Shown: positions 52,947-62,092, counted from the first letter of the stretch. The stretch: DNA of 64,000 bases from Aliiroseovarius sp. (GCF_030148435.1 NZ_JASBTN010000001.1:1-64000), one strand, 5' to 3'. Translations and numbers: made by a program. The notes: generated by a model from the sequence alone, not told the origin.

Positions 52947-53201
52947 ATGATGACTGAAACAAATCCCCAAAGGGGCGGGCGCTGGCCTGTCTGGGCGCTG
53001 GCCGTGGTTCTGTACCCCTTTGCCGCGGGCGCGGCGGCGGTCAACCTGTTCTTTCTGGGCCTGATGAGCCAGGTCATCGGCCTGCGCGTGCTGTCGACCT
53101 CCGAGGCGATCATCGGCGGTTTGATCCTCGGCGTCCCCTTTGCCTGGATCACCGGCCGTTGGATTCGCGGGCTGATCGACGAGGCCGAGGACGGGCAGTG
53201 A
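52947..53201 (+). CDS. Small two-helix membrane protein
   Basis: An 84-residue protein with two helices (about 14-44 and 50-75): WALAVVLYPFAAGAAAVNLF and LSTSEAIIGGLILGVPFAW. It follows the 69-residue gene by six bases, so they form a pair under the same box. ATG 52947 or 52950 may start it. No family recognised; the arrangement suggests a role in denitrification or its regulation. Confidence 0.8.
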   Translation: MMTETNPQRGGRWPVWALAVVLYPFAAGAAAVNLFFLGLMSQVIGLRVLSTSEAIIGGLILGVPFAWITGRWIRGLIDEAEDGQ

Positions 53202-53210
53202 GCCAGCTGA

Positions 53211-53348
53211 AACCGGCGCGTGCCGCCCGCAGGTGACATCACGCGCGAGCTGGAGGGGGCAGGGTTCCACGTAACCCGCACGCGGCCCTTCATGCTCGGT
53301 CTCGCGATGTTGCATGTGGCCGCGGTGAAAGTGGCCGAGGTAAAATGA
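53211..53348 (+). pseudogene. C-terminal remnant of a UbiE/MenG-like methyltransferase
   Basis: An open frame of 45 codons ends at TGA 53346-53348 and holds a convincing methyltransferase tail: DITRELEGAGFHVTRTRPF followed by MLGLAMLHVAAVK. The AGF-x2-V and G-L-A-x-L-H spacing resembles the end of UbiE/MenG proteins (AGF...GVVALHRG). The N-terminal two thirds are absent: an in-frame stop lies just upstream and the preceding gene occupies the space. The stop overlaps the ATG of the MenA-like gene, as in a former two-gene operon. A GTG at 53220 could start a 42-residue peptide, but I favour decay. Confidence 0.55.
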
Positions 53349-54283
53349 ACGCATCCGCAGCCCCGTCGCATCCCTCCGACCGCGCCCGGGCGCAAGCCGA
53401 GCTAATTGCCCGGCTGAGCCGCCTGTCGCAGCCGACCCGCTGGGTCATTGCCGCGCGGGTCAAGACCCTGGGCCTGTCACTGGTTCCTGTCGCTGCCGGA
53501 ACCTGGTTGGCGGCGAGGCAGGGCGGCTGGCACCTGGGCGTCATGGTGGCAACCATGCTGGCATCCGCGCTGATCCAGATCGGCACCAACCTGTGGAACG
53601 ACGCGGCGGATGCGAAAAGCGGTGTCGACGGACCCGAGCGCCTGGGCCCGCCGCGCCTGACCTCTCTGGGGCTGCTGGAATCGGGCCGGGTGCGTCTCGC
53701 TGCAGCCGGGGCGTTTCTTCTGTCGGGGGTGCTGGGGCTTTATCTGACCACCATCGGCGGGTGGGTGATCGTTGCCGTTGGCCTCGTGTCCCTGGCGCTG
53801 GGATTTTTCTATTCGATGGGACCGCACCCCCTGTCCGGCACGCCTCTGGGCGAGCTTCTTGTCATCGGCTTCTTCGGCGTGGTGGCGGTGGTGGGTACGG
53901 TGTTCCTGCATGGCCAGGCGATCACCGTTCAGGCCCTGGCCCTTGGGGCGATCATCGGCCTTCCCGCCGCTGCGGTGCTGCTTTTGAACAATCACCGTGA
54001 TCGTGTCACCGATGCCCGGGTGGGGCGTCGCACGCTGGCGATCCTGCTGGGGCAGGAGGCGTCGCAGGGGCTTTATGCCGTTCTCCTGGCCGGAGCGGTG
54101 CTCTGGGCGGGGCTGTGGTCCGGTGCCGTGCTGACCCTGCTGCCCGCGGCGGGATTGGGCCTGGCCCTGGCCGTGGCCATGGCACGCCTGCCGATCAGCG
54201 CCGCGCTGAACCGGCTGATCCCCGGCACCGCCCTTTTCCAGATGCTGCTTCTTCTGGGGATTGCGACCGGCCCGACCCCGTAG
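53345..54283 (+). CDS. MenA-like UbiA-superfamily prenyltransferase
   Basis: A 312-residue integral membrane prenyltransferase with about nine helices. The two Asp-rich motifs are intact: NLWNDAADAKSGVD binds the prenyl diphosphate-magnesium complex, and LLNNHRDRVTDARVGRRTLA is the second, MenA-type motif. MenA prenylates 1,4-dihydroxy-2-naphthoate in menaquinone synthesis, but Rhodobacterales mostly use ubiquinone and no other men gene is here. The acceptor is thus uncertain. It starts in the stop of the methyltransferase remnant and is the last gene of the box-led set. Confidence 0.85.
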   Translation: MNASAAPSHPSDRARAQAELIARLSRLSQPTRWVIAARVKTLGLSLVPVAAGTWLAARQGGWHLGVMVATMLASALIQIGTNLWNDAADAKSGVDGPERLGPPRLTSLGLLESGRVRLAAAGAFLLSGVLGLYLTTIGGWVIVAVGLVSLALGFFYSMGPHPLSGTPLGELLVIGFFGVVAVVGTVFLHGQAITVQALALGAIIGLPAAAVLLLNNHRDRVTDARVGRRTLAILLGQEASQGLYAVLLAGAVLWAGLWSGAVLTLLPAAGLGLALAVAMARLPISAALNRLIPGTALFQMLLLLGIATGPTP

Positions 54284-54622
54284 CGGAGGGGGTGGGCGTG
54301 ACCTGTTCGCCTTCGACCAGCATCTCCGCCGCGCCGTGGAGCGAAACGCCATGAGGGCGACCCCGGTCATGGCGGTCGCGGGTGCCGCGCGCGAGAAAAC
54401 GCCGGTGATTTCCAGGCTAAAAGCTCCCGGTGGTCCAGAGCAGACGAGGGACAGTAAGCACGGTGACTGGTCATGTCAGATCGCCGTTGGTCTGCCCTCT
54501 TTAATCGACAAAGCTGCATCCTGAACTTTATATAAGTCAGGAAACGTTACCGGTCCTGCCGGATATGCCGGCCGGAGCGAAATCGAGGCCCTGATCTCAT
54601 CAAAACGTGACCGGAGACGCCC
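54284..54622. other. Gene-poor interval before the BASS transporter
   Basis: 339 bases. An open frame at 54261-54524 includes DLFAFDQHLRRAVERNAMRA and then TPVMAVAGAAREKTPV, which read like real protein but match nothing I know; it may be a decayed gene. AT-rich sequence around 54500-54545 (TTAATCGAC, CTTTATATAAG) could hold the promoter of the next gene. Confidence 0.4.
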
Positions 54623-55480
54623 ATGGCCGCGCTGCTTGCAAACCTCCTGCCCCTGGGTCTGATCCTTCTGATGTTCGTTGTCGGGCTCCGCTTGCGTCCC
54701 GCTGCCCTGAAAGGTGTTCTGGGCCGTCCGAAGGCCCTGGCGACCGGGCTGATGGTCCAGTTGCTGGCCCTGCCGGTTGTGGCGCTGCTGCTTGGCACCC
54801 TGTTTGGGCTGACCGCGCCGATGCTTCTGGGGCTGGTTCTGGTCGCCGCCGCCCCCGGGGGAGTGACTTCGAACTATATCGCGCACCTGGCCAAGGCGGA
54901 GCTTGCCCTATCGGCTGCCATGACCCTTGTCACCACGGCACTGGCTTCGATCACCATTCCGCTGGTGCTGGGGCTGACCGGTCTGGGCGAGATCTCGGGG
55001 GCTTCGGGCCTGACCGGACTTTCCATGATCATGCTGGTCGTGGCGGTCACGCCGATGGCGCTGGGCGTGGGGGTGGCGGCCTGGAAGCCACGCTTGGCCG
55101 CAACTGTCCTGAGTGGGCTCGAACCGGTGGCGAAACTGGTATTTGCAGCCATGGTTCTGGCCACATTCGTGCAGAACTGGGGCCCGATGCAGGCCAACCT
55201 GGGCACCGTCGGTCCTGCCGTCATCGGGCTGAACCTTGCCGCCTTGAGCCTGGCCTTCGCCGCGGGGCAGGGCATGCGGCTCACCACGCCGGATCGCCGC
55301 GCGATCATGGTCGAGGCGTCCTTGCAGAACGTTGCTGTCGCGTTGTTCGTGGCAGGGGCCGTTCTGGGGCAACCCGCCGCCTCCGTGCCGGCCCTGATCT
55401 ATGCGATGATGATGAACCTCTCGGCCCTGGTGCAGATCATGGCCGGGCGGCGTGACCCGGCCGCGACCCCGGTCGAATAG
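54623..55480 (+). CDS. Bile acid:sodium symporter (BASS) family transporter
   Basis: A 285-residue membrane protein with about ten helices. AAAPGGVTSNYIAHLAKAEL is the BASS signature with the sodium-site Asn/Ser residues, and VEASLQNVAVALFVAGAVLG is the second crossing helix. Bacterial members move bile acids, pyruvate-like acids or other organic anions with sodium. It converges with the aminotransferase gene and may serve the same catabolic pathway. Substrate unknown. Confidence 0.9.
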   Translation: MAALLANLLPLGLILLMFVVGLRLRPAALKGVLGRPKALATGLMVQLLALPVVALLLGTLFGLTAPMLLGLVLVAAAPGGVTSNYIAHLAKAELALSAAMTLVTTALASITIPLVLGLTGLGEISGASGLTGLSMIMLVVAVTPMALGVGVAAWKPRLAATVLSGLEPVAKLVFAAMVLATFVQNWGPMQANLGTVGPAVIGLNLAALSLAFAAGQGMRLTTPDRRAIMVEASLQNVAVALFVAGAVLGQPAASVPALIYAMMMNLSALVQIMAGRRDPAATPVE

Positions 55481-55496
55481 GACCGCACGGCCGCCT

Positions 55497-56834
55497 TCAG
55501 AGGGCGGCCATGACCTTTTTGACGGCGCGCCCGAACGCATCCAGTGCGTCGTCGAGCTCCGCCTCGGAGGCGATGAAGGGCGGGGCCAGCAACACATGGT
55601 CGCCGTTGCGCCCGTCCCGCGTGCCGGGCATCGGATAGCAGATCAGCCCCTCGGCAAAAGCTGCCTTCTTGAGCTTGCCGGCGAGCCCCCTGGACGGTTC
55701 GAACGGGGTTTTCGTCGCCCGGTCGGCCACGAATTCCACCCCCCAGAACATGCCGCGCCCGCGGATGTCGCCGACATGTTCGTGTTGTGCGAACCGCGCG
55801 CGCAGCCCGGCGGCGAGGTGGTCGCCCCGCACCCGGGCCTGGCCGACCAGATCCCGTTCCAGCAGTTCCGATACGACCGCAAGCCCGGCGGCTGCCGCGA
55901 CCGGGTGGCCAAGGTAGGTGTGGCCGTGCTGGAAAAAGCCGGTGCCCGCTGAAATTGCATCATAGATCCGGTCGGTGCAGAGCATTGCACCAATCGGCTG
56001 ATACCCGGCCCCCAGGCCCTTGGCGATACAGAGGATGTCCGGTGCGATGCCTTCGGCGTCACAGGCGAACAGATGCCCGGTGCGCCCCATGCCGCACATG
56101 ACCTCGTCGAGGATCAAGAGCACACCATACTGGTCGCAGATCTCGCGAATGCGTTTGAAATAGCCCGCCACCGGCGGCACCGCGCCCAGGGTGGCGCCAA
56201 CCACCGGTTCCGCGAGGAAGGCCATGACATTCTCCGGCCCGAGGCGCAGGATTTCATCCTCCAGCGACTGGGCGGCGCGCTGGCCGTACTCCTTCAGACT
56301 CTCTCCCTCGCGCCGCTCGGCGTATTCATAGCAGGGGTCCACATGGGTGGCGTCGATCAAGAGCGGCGCGAATTGTTGGCGGCGCCATTCGTTGCCCCCG
56401 GCGGCAAGTGCGCCCAGCGTATTGCCGTGATAACTCTGACGCCGGGCAATGATCGCGCGGCGGTTCGGTTCGCCGTTCTCGATGTGGAACTGACGGGCCA
56501 GTTTCATCGCGCTTTCCACCGCTTCCGATCCGCCCGAGACGAAATAGACGCGATCGAGCCTGCCGGGGGCGTGTTTGATCAGGAGGTCCGCAAGCAGCTC
56601 GGCCGGTTCGGTTGTGAAGAAACCGGTATGGGCAAAAGCGAGTTGGTCTACCTGATCCTTTACCGCCTGTGCCACCCGGGCGTTGGAATGGCCGAGGCAC
56701 GAGACAGCCGCGCCGCCGGACCCGTCGAAATAGCGTTTGCCGTCGGCGTCGATCAGGAAACATCCGTCCCCGCCCGCCGCGACGGGCAGGTCGGAATGAC
56801 AGTGGCGGGGAAAGACATGGCTGTTCGGGCTCAT
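55497..56834 (-). CDS. Class III PLP-dependent aminotransferase
   Basis: A 445-residue omega-aminotransferase-type enzyme. YFDGSGGAAVSCLGHSNARV opens the fold; FVSGGSEAVESAMKLARQF is the PLP phosphate region; LLILDEVMCGMGRTGHLF carries the PLP Asp; CIAKGLGAGYQPIGAML contains the Schiff-base Lys. It is the last gene of a three-gene operon, starting within the BKACE stop (ATGA). It probably converts a beta- or omega-amino acid to the keto acid or semialdehyde used by its neighbour. Confidence 0.9.
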   Translation of the reverse strand: MSPNSHVFPRHCHSDLPVAAGGDGCFLIDADGKRYFDGSGGAAVSCLGHSNARVAQAVKDQVDQLAFAHTGFFTTEPAELLADLLIKHAPGRLDRVYFVSGGSEAVESAMKLARQFHIENGEPNRRAIIARRQSYHGNTLGALAAGGNEWRRQQFAPLLIDATHVDPCYEYAERREGESLKEYGQRAAQSLEDEILRLGPENVMAFLAEPVVGATLGAVPPVAGYFKRIREICDQYGVLLILDEVMCGMGRTGHLFACDAEGIAPDILCIAKGLGAGYQPIGAMLCTDRIYDAISAGTGFFQHGHTYLGHPVAAAAGLAVVSELLERDLVGQARVRGDHLAAGLRARFAQHEHVGDIRGRGMFWGVEFVADRATKTPFEPSRGLAGKLKKAAFAEGLICYPMPGTRDGRNGDHVLLAPPFIASEAELDDALDAFGRAVKKVMAAL

Positions 56835-57592
56835 GAGGTGCTCCTTTCAAGCAGGTCGCACAGGGCGGCAACAGAGGCCGCATTGTCGGGGTGAGGCCTG
56901 CCGTCGGCGGCCAACAGGCTGTTTTCGAACCCCACGCGCAGGTTGCCGCCCTTTTCGGCAGCGTGGGTGAGGCAGGCGTGTTCCTGCGGACCGAAGGCGC
57001 AGAGCATCCAATCGGGGACGGCCGGCAGGGCGGTCAGGAACGGGTCCAGGTCGGTGGGGGCGGAGGTCTGGCCGACCGCATAACGCCCCAATACGAAAAG
57101 CACGGAGTCTTGCTCCGGGCGCACCACGCCCTCGGCCTGCCAGCGCTTCAGAAGCGCCACGTCATCCGTGTCATACAGAATATGCTGCACCTCGCAGCCC
57201 ATGTCGGCGCAGGCGGCATAGACGCGGGGGGCAAGCGCCATGTCGCGCGCGGTTTCACGCACGGCAATGGAGGCCCAGCCGGGGCGCAGCTGTTCCAGAC
57301 AGTTGAGCTGCCGGGCCACGTCATAAATGCCCGCAGCCTCGGTGGTGATCTGCAGGCGCAACCCGGGCACCGCCCGGGCCAGCTCGTCCAGCGTTTCGCG
57401 ATAGCGGCCCGGGTCCAGAGAATGCCCGCCCTTGTCGTCGCGCACATGCAGGTGAAGTCCATCGGCGCCCGCGGCTTTGCAGGCGCGGGCGGTTTCGACG
57501 ATCTCGGCCGTGGTGAGGGGCAGGGCGGGATGATCCGCCTTGCCCCGTCTGGCCCCGTTGGGGGCCACCATGATGAAGGGATTTCGTGTCAT
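56831..57592 (-). CDS. BKACE family beta-keto acid cleavage enzyme
   Basis: A 253-residue TIM-barrel enzyme of the 3-keto-5-aminohexanoate cleavage (BKACE, DUF849) family. GADGLHLHVRDDKGGHSLDP holds the zinc-binding His pair, and NLRVGFENSLLAADGRPHPD the C-terminal catalytic region. BKACEs condense a beta-keto acid with acetyl-CoA to give acetoacetate and a new CoA ester. The gene overlaps both neighbours by four bases, so all three act together. The keto acid used here is not known. Confidence 0.9.
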   Translation of the reverse strand: MTRNPFIMVAPNGARRGKADHPALPLTTAEIVETARACKAAGADGLHLHVRDDKGGHSLDPGRYRETLDELARAVPGLRLQITTEAAGIYDVARQLNCLEQLRPGWASIAVRETARDMALAPRVYAACADMGCEVQHILYDTDDVALLKRWQAEGVVRPEQDSVLFVLGRYAVGQTSAPTDLDPFLTALPAVPDWMLCAFGPQEHACLTHAAEKGGNLRVGFENSLLAADGRPHPDNAASVAALCDLLERSTS

Positions 57593-59979
57593 GCTTTCAT
57601 GCGCTCCCCATCCGGATCGTATAGCGGCCCAAGTGTGACTGTCGCGTCGTAAAGCGTACGGGCGATGTCGACCTGTACCCGTGCGCCATCGGCGACCGGT
57701 TCGGATACGTGACCCAGCGCGACCGGCCTGCCGATCCGGTAGCCAAAGGCACAGGAGGAGGTCTGGCCGAGGATCCTGTCATCGAGGTAGATCGGCTCGT
57801 GCCCCAGCGGCACGGCGTCCAGATCGTCCAGTGCCAGCGAGATCACGTGGCTGGCGACACCCGCGTCGCGCTGTTCGGCCAGCACTTCGGCGCCGGTAAA
57901 ACCTCCGGTCTTGCGGGTGGCGAAGTCCAGCCCGGCCTGAACCGGTGTCACGTCGCTGTCGAGTTCATGGCCCATTGCGCAGAAGCCCTTTTCGATCCGC
58001 ATGGAGGTCTGGGCGAAGAGGCCCGCAGGCGTCGCCCCGGCCCTGGTCATCGCGGTGTAGAGGGTGGCGGCGTCGGCGGCCTTGCAGGTGATTTCCCACC
58101 CGGCTTCGCCGACATAGGACAGGCGCGCGGCGCGAACGGGCACACCGGCCAGAGTTGCCCCGGCATGTTTGAAATAGCCGATCCCGTCCAGATTGCCGCC
58201 AAGTTCGCGGGCAATGCGCGCAGCCTCCGGCCCCATCAGCCCCAACACCGCGTAATCCTCGGTCACATCCGAGAGGCGCAGGTCGAAACCTTCGGCGGCG
58301 CGGGTGAACCAGGCCAGGTCGCGCTTTATCGCATTGGTGCCAACGAAGAGGCGGTAATGATCGTCGGCGATGCGCTGGGCGGTGATGTCGCTTTCAAACG
58401 TACCGCGGGCGTTCAGCACGGCGGTATAGATCACCGACCCCGGCGCGCGGCCCATGAACCCTGCGCAGGTTTTCAGCAGGAAGGCTTCGGCATCCGGCCC
58501 GGTCACGTCGATCTTGCCGAAGGGGGAGGCATCGAAGATCGCGGCTGCCTCGTGTGCCGCCCTGACCTCGGCGGCCACGTTCGCGAACCAGTCGGGCTTG
58601 TCGAAACGCAGGGTCGGTTCCTCGGTCTTGCCGAAATAGAGCGGCCTCTCCCAGCCATAGAACTGCCCCATATGCGCGCCTGCCGCCTTGTATTCACTGT
58701 CCAGCGGCAGGGCGCGCAGACCCCGGGCTGTGACAAGCTGTTTGCCCGGGTAGGCAATGTCGTAATGGGTGCCCAGAATTTCCGGGGCACGGGCCATCAG
58801 GTGGTCGATATTGTTGAAAACCGGGGCAAACCGCTTGGCGTCGGCTTCGGTCAGGTCATAGGCGGTGTGTCCGTGCACGATGGCATGGGCCAGGTTCATG
58901 CCCGCCCCGCCACCCGACGCCAGCCCCACCGAATTCATCCCGCAGCCCAGGAACAGCCCCCTGGTCTCGGCGGTTTCACCCAGCATGAACGTGCCGTCGG
59001 GGGTAAAGCTCTCCGGCCCGTTCAGAAGCATTTTGACCTCGGCCGTCTCCAGCGCGGGCAGACGGTTCAGGGCCAGCTCCATCATCGGTTCGAAATGGTC
59101 CCAGTCCTCGGGCAGCAACCCGAACTCGAAGCTTTCGTTCAGTACGCCGGGGGCAATCGGCTTGCCCATCGGTTCGAAACAGCCGACCAGCAGCCCGCCG
59201 CTGTCGTCACGGATGTAAAGGTGGCTGTCGTGGTCGGACAGGGTGGGCGTGTTGCCGACAATTCCGTCGATGGGCTTGGTCAGCAGGTAGAAATGTTCAC
59301 AGGCCAGCGCGGGGACTTCAGCGCCGGCCATGGCGCCGGCCTCTCGCGACCAAAGGCCGGTGCAGAGCGCGATGGCGTCGCACATCACGGTGCCCCGGGT
59401 GGTCTCGACCCCCTTGATGCGGCCCTGATCGGTCAGGATGCCGGTGACGCCGGTACGTTCGAAGATCTTCGCGCCCAGGGATTTGGCCCCTTTCACCAGC
59501 GCCGCGCAGACGTCCGAGGGGCTGACCCGCCCGTCATCGGGCGACCAGACTGCGCCCAGTACGCCATCGGCATTCATCAGGGGCCAGCGTTCCTTGGCCT
59601 CGCCCGCCGAAATCGAGGCGGCCTCGATCCCATAGGCATGGGCCAGCGCCTCCTGCCGTTTCACATGGGTCAGGCGATCCGGCGTGGTGGCGATGGACAG
59701 GCTGCCCTTCTGAATCCAGCCGACATTCTGGCCGGTCTCTTCCTCGAGCCGGGCATAGAGGTCGACCGAATACTGGATCATGCGCGTCAGGTTCCGGGAA
59801 TGACGCAGGGCGCGCACCTGGGCTGCCGAATGCCAGGTCGTGCCGGAGGTCAGCGCATTGCGCTCCAGCAGGATGGCGTCGCTGACCCCCATCTGGGCCA
59901 GGTGGTAAAGGGTCGAGCATCCCATGATGCCGCCGCCGATCACGACGACCGAGGCATGGGAGGGCAGGGGGGTGGACAT
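57589..59979 (-). CDS. GcvT-type FAD-dependent dehydrogenase (dimethylglycine/sarcosine dehydrogenase-like)
   Basis: A 796-residue two-part enzyme. The N-terminal DAO-type flavin domain begins SVVVIGGGIMGCSTLYHLAQ and has ALTSGTTWHSAAQVRALRHS, where the His of TTWHSA is the covalent FAD attachment site in dimethylglycine dehydrogenases. An FAO_M segment and C-terminal GcvT/GcvT_C domains (from about residue 430; ALGLMGPEAARIA-like AVLGLMGPEAARIA) bind tetrahydrofolate and take up the formaldehyde unit. It should oxidatively demethylate an N-methylated amine or amino acid. It leads the operon with BKACE and the aminotransferase. Confidence 0.92.
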   Translation of the reverse strand: MSTPLPSHASVVVIGGGIMGCSTLYHLAQMGVSDAILLERNALTSGTTWHSAAQVRALRHSRNLTRMIQYSVDLYARLEEETGQNVGWIQKGSLSIATTPDRLTHVKRQEALAHAYGIEAASISAGEAKERWPLMNADGVLGAVWSPDDGRVSPSDVCAALVKGAKSLGAKIFERTGVTGILTDQGRIKGVETTRGTVMCDAIALCTGLWSREAGAMAGAEVPALACEHFYLLTKPIDGIVGNTPTLSDHDSHLYIRDDSGGLLVGCFEPMGKPIAPGVLNESFEFGLLPEDWDHFEPMMELALNRLPALETAEVKMLLNGPESFTPDGTFMLGETAETRGLFLGCGMNSVGLASGGGAGMNLAHAIVHGHTAYDLTEADAKRFAPVFNNIDHLMARAPEILGTHYDIAYPGKQLVTARGLRALPLDSEYKAAGAHMGQFYGWERPLYFGKTEEPTLRFDKPDWFANVAAEVRAAHEAAAIFDASPFGKIDVTGPDAEAFLLKTCAGFMGRAPGSVIYTAVLNARGTFESDITAQRIADDHYRLFVGTNAIKRDLAWFTRAAEGFDLRLSDVTEDYAVLGLMGPEAARIARELGGNLDGIGYFKHAGATLAGVPVRAARLSYVGEAGWEITCKAADAATLYTAMTRAGATPAGLFAQTSMRIEKGFCAMGHELDSDVTPVQAGLDFATRKTGGFTGAEVLAEQRDAGVASHVISLALDDLDAVPLGHEPIYLDDRILGQTSSCAFGYRIGRPVALGHVSEPVADGARVQVDIARTLYDATVTLGPLYDPDGERMKA

Positions 59980-60109
59980 GGGTAGGGTTCCTGTTCATGC
60001 GCTGTTGCATTGCTGCCGAAAAGTTTTGGGCTGAAAATCAAAATCAGTCAACGAAGCCGGAAAATAACGTATGTTTTGACGAATTGGTACGGCGGCAAAG
60101 GCGAATCGC
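59980..60109. promoter_or_regulatory. Divergent promoter region of the dehydrogenase operon and RpiR gene
   Basis: 130 AT-rich bases between the two divergent starts. AAATCAAAATCAG and GGAAAATAACGTATG suit promoters on both strands. The adjacent RpiR regulator probably acts here, but I could not pick out a clear operator. Confidence 0.45.
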
Positions 60110-60997
60110 ATGGATCCCACATTGAAAAACCGAACGATTTCAGCGTTGAAGCGGGAGATCCCCGACCTTTCACCGCGGTTGAAAACGGTGGCCAAGTATA
60201 TCGTCGACCACCCGTCGGACTTCGGACTGGATCCGATCCGCGAGACCGCGCGCAAGTGCGGGGTGTCCACATACACCCTGGTACGCATGTCCGAACGCAT
60301 GGGGTTTTCCGGCTACGAAGAGATGCGCGAACCCTTTCGCCATGCGCTGGTGTCCTCGACCGCTTTCGTGGAGCGGCCCGAGTGGGTTGATGCCCTGCGC
60401 GCGCGGGGCGAGTTGGGGCGCGTGCAGGCCGAAGCCTCGGTCAATACGATGGCGATCGTGCAGCGCTCTCTTGAGCGCCAGACGCCCGAACAGATGGAGC
60501 GTGTGGCAGCGATGCTGCTGGATGGGCGCAATGTCTATCTGACGGCGGTGCGGGCGAGCTACGCCATGGCCTATTACTTTCACTATGTGGGGCGTATGGC
60601 CTTGCCATCGCTGCAACTTATCCCGCGCCACATGAACAGTGCCATCGACGAACTGAACTATGCGGGGCCCGGGGACGTGATGATCGCGATTACCTTTACC
60701 CCCTATTCACGCGAAACCATCGAAGCTTGCAAATTTGCCCGCGACCGGGGGGTGAAACTGATCATGGTCTCCGACAGCGACGTGATTTCCAGCGAATTCA
60801 CGGCGGATGAGACCCTTGTCGCCTCGGTCATATCGACGCACCACTTCGGATGTTACACCGGAGCGATGGCAATCATGGAAAACCTGCTGGCGCTCCTGGT
60901 CAAACTTGGTGGAAAAGATGCCAGGCAACGAATCAAATCCTATGAAGATCTGCGCAAGGACAACAACGCTTACTGGATCGCGCAAAAAAAACATTAG
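60110..60997 (+). CDS. MurR/RpiR family transcriptional regulator
   Basis: A 295-residue regulator. The N-terminal HTH_6 domain reads LKREIPDLSPRLKTVAKYIV, DPIRETARKCGVSTYTLVRM and RMGFSGYEEMREPFR. The C-terminal SIS domain (VYLTAVRASYAMAYYFHYV, GPGDVMIAITFTPYSRETIE) usually binds a phosphorylated sugar or other small ligand. It lies between the catabolic operon and the TRAP transporter, so it most likely controls both according to the pathway substrate. Confidence 0.93.
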   Translation: MDPTLKNRTISALKREIPDLSPRLKTVAKYIVDHPSDFGLDPIRETARKCGVSTYTLVRMSERMGFSGYEEMREPFRHALVSSTAFVERPEWVDALRARGELGRVQAEASVNTMAIVQRSLERQTPEQMERVAAMLLDGRNVYLTAVRASYAMAYYFHYVGRMALPSLQLIPRHMNSAIDELNYAGPGDVMIAITFTPYSRETIEACKFARDRGVKLIMVSDSDVISSEFTADETLVASVISTHHFGCYTGAMAIMENLLALLVKLGGKDARQRIKSYEDLRKDNNAYWIAQKKH

Positions 60998-61094
60998 TTT
61001 TCGCGTGACAGAAGAAAAAACTTCGCCGACCTTCCTCGTTACCAAAACACAAGCGCGCCAAGCGCGGACCTATCTGTAAGTGGGAGAAACACAG

Positions 61095-62066
61095 ATGAAT
61101 ATCAAACTTGCATTCAGCGGCGTGGTCGCCGCGGTCACTCTGGCGCTGGGCGGTGCTGCCGTTGCGCAAGAACAGCAATTCGTGACCATCGGAACCGGCG
61201 GCGTGACCGGCGTGTATTATCCGACCGGTGGCGCGATCTGCCGTCTTGTGAACAAGGGCCGCAAGGAACACGGCGTCCGCTGCTCGGTCGAATCGACCGG
61301 TGGTTCGGTCTACAACACCCGCACCATCCGTGCCGGTGAGCTGGACTTCGGCATCGTCCAGTCGGACGTCCAGGCCGCCGCCGTTGCCGGCACCGGAAAG
61401 TTCGCCGATGACGGCGCCTATCCGGAACTGCGCGCCCTGTTCTCGGTTCACCCGGAACCGATGCACCTGATGGCCCGCGCCGACAGTGGCATCGAGACTG
61501 TCGCCGACCTGGCCGGCAAGCGCGTGAACATCGCCAACCCCGGCTCAGGCACCCGTGTTCTGGCCGAGACCCTGATGAAGTATTCGGGCCTGAGCGCCGA
61601 TGACTTCTCGCTGGCCGCCGAGCTGAAATCCTCGGAACAATCCGCAGCACTTTGCGACGGCAAGATTGACGCCACCATCTGGGCCGCTGGTCTGCCGAAC
61701 GGGTCGAGCCAGGAAGCGACCTCGTCCTGCGACGTGAAGATCATCCCGCTGTCGGGCGCTGGCATCGACACCCTGCTGGCCGAAAACTCGGCCTATGCGG
61801 CGGCCGCCATCCCCGGCGGCATGTATCCCGGCAACCCGGACGAAATTCCGTCCTGGGGTCCGAAGGCGACCTTCGTGACTTCGGCCAACACCCCGGATGA
61901 TGTGGTCTATGCGGTGGTTTCGGCGATCTTCGAGAACTTCGAGGACTTCAAGAAACTGCACCCCGCCTTCGGCCGCCTGAAGGAAAGCGAAATGATCGTG
62001 GACGGTCTGACCGCCGAACTGCACCCGGGCGCCCTGAAATACTACCAGGAACGTGGCTGGAAATAA
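61095..62066 (+). CDS. TAXI family TRAP transporter solute-binding protein
   Basis: A 323-residue periplasmic binding protein with a signal peptide ending GGAAVAQ. FVTIGTGGVTGVYYPTGGAI is the TAXI signature; GGSVYNTRTIRAGELDFGIV and VNIANPGSGTRVLAE are family core. ATG 61095 follows GGGAGAAACACAG. It delivers the substrate to the fused permease gene downstream. TAXI proteins are known for glutamate and a few other acids; the ligand here is unknown. Confidence 0.95.
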   Translation: MNIKLAFSGVVAAVTLALGGAAVAQEQQFVTIGTGGVTGVYYPTGGAICRLVNKGRKEHGVRCSVESTGGSVYNTRTIRAGELDFGIVQSDVQAAAVAGTGKFADDGAYPELRALFSVHPEPMHLMARADSGIETVADLAGKRVNIANPGSGTRVLAETLMKYSGLSADDFSLAAELKSSEQSAALCDGKIDATIWAAGLPNGSSQEATSSCDVKIIPLSGAGIDTLLAENSAYAAAAIPGGMYPGNPDEIPSWGPKATFVTSANTPDDVVYAVVSAIFENFEDFKKLHPAFGRLKESEMIVDGLTAELHPGALKYYQERGWK

Positions 62067-62092
62067 GCGTTTGACCGGTTGAGAAAACTGCG

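Noticed and set aside
57709-59985. A 758-codon plus-strand frame opposite the GcvT-type dehydrogenase
   Set aside because: The minus strand holds an intact FAD/GcvT enzyme; the plus product has no domain and a composition typical of antisense frames.
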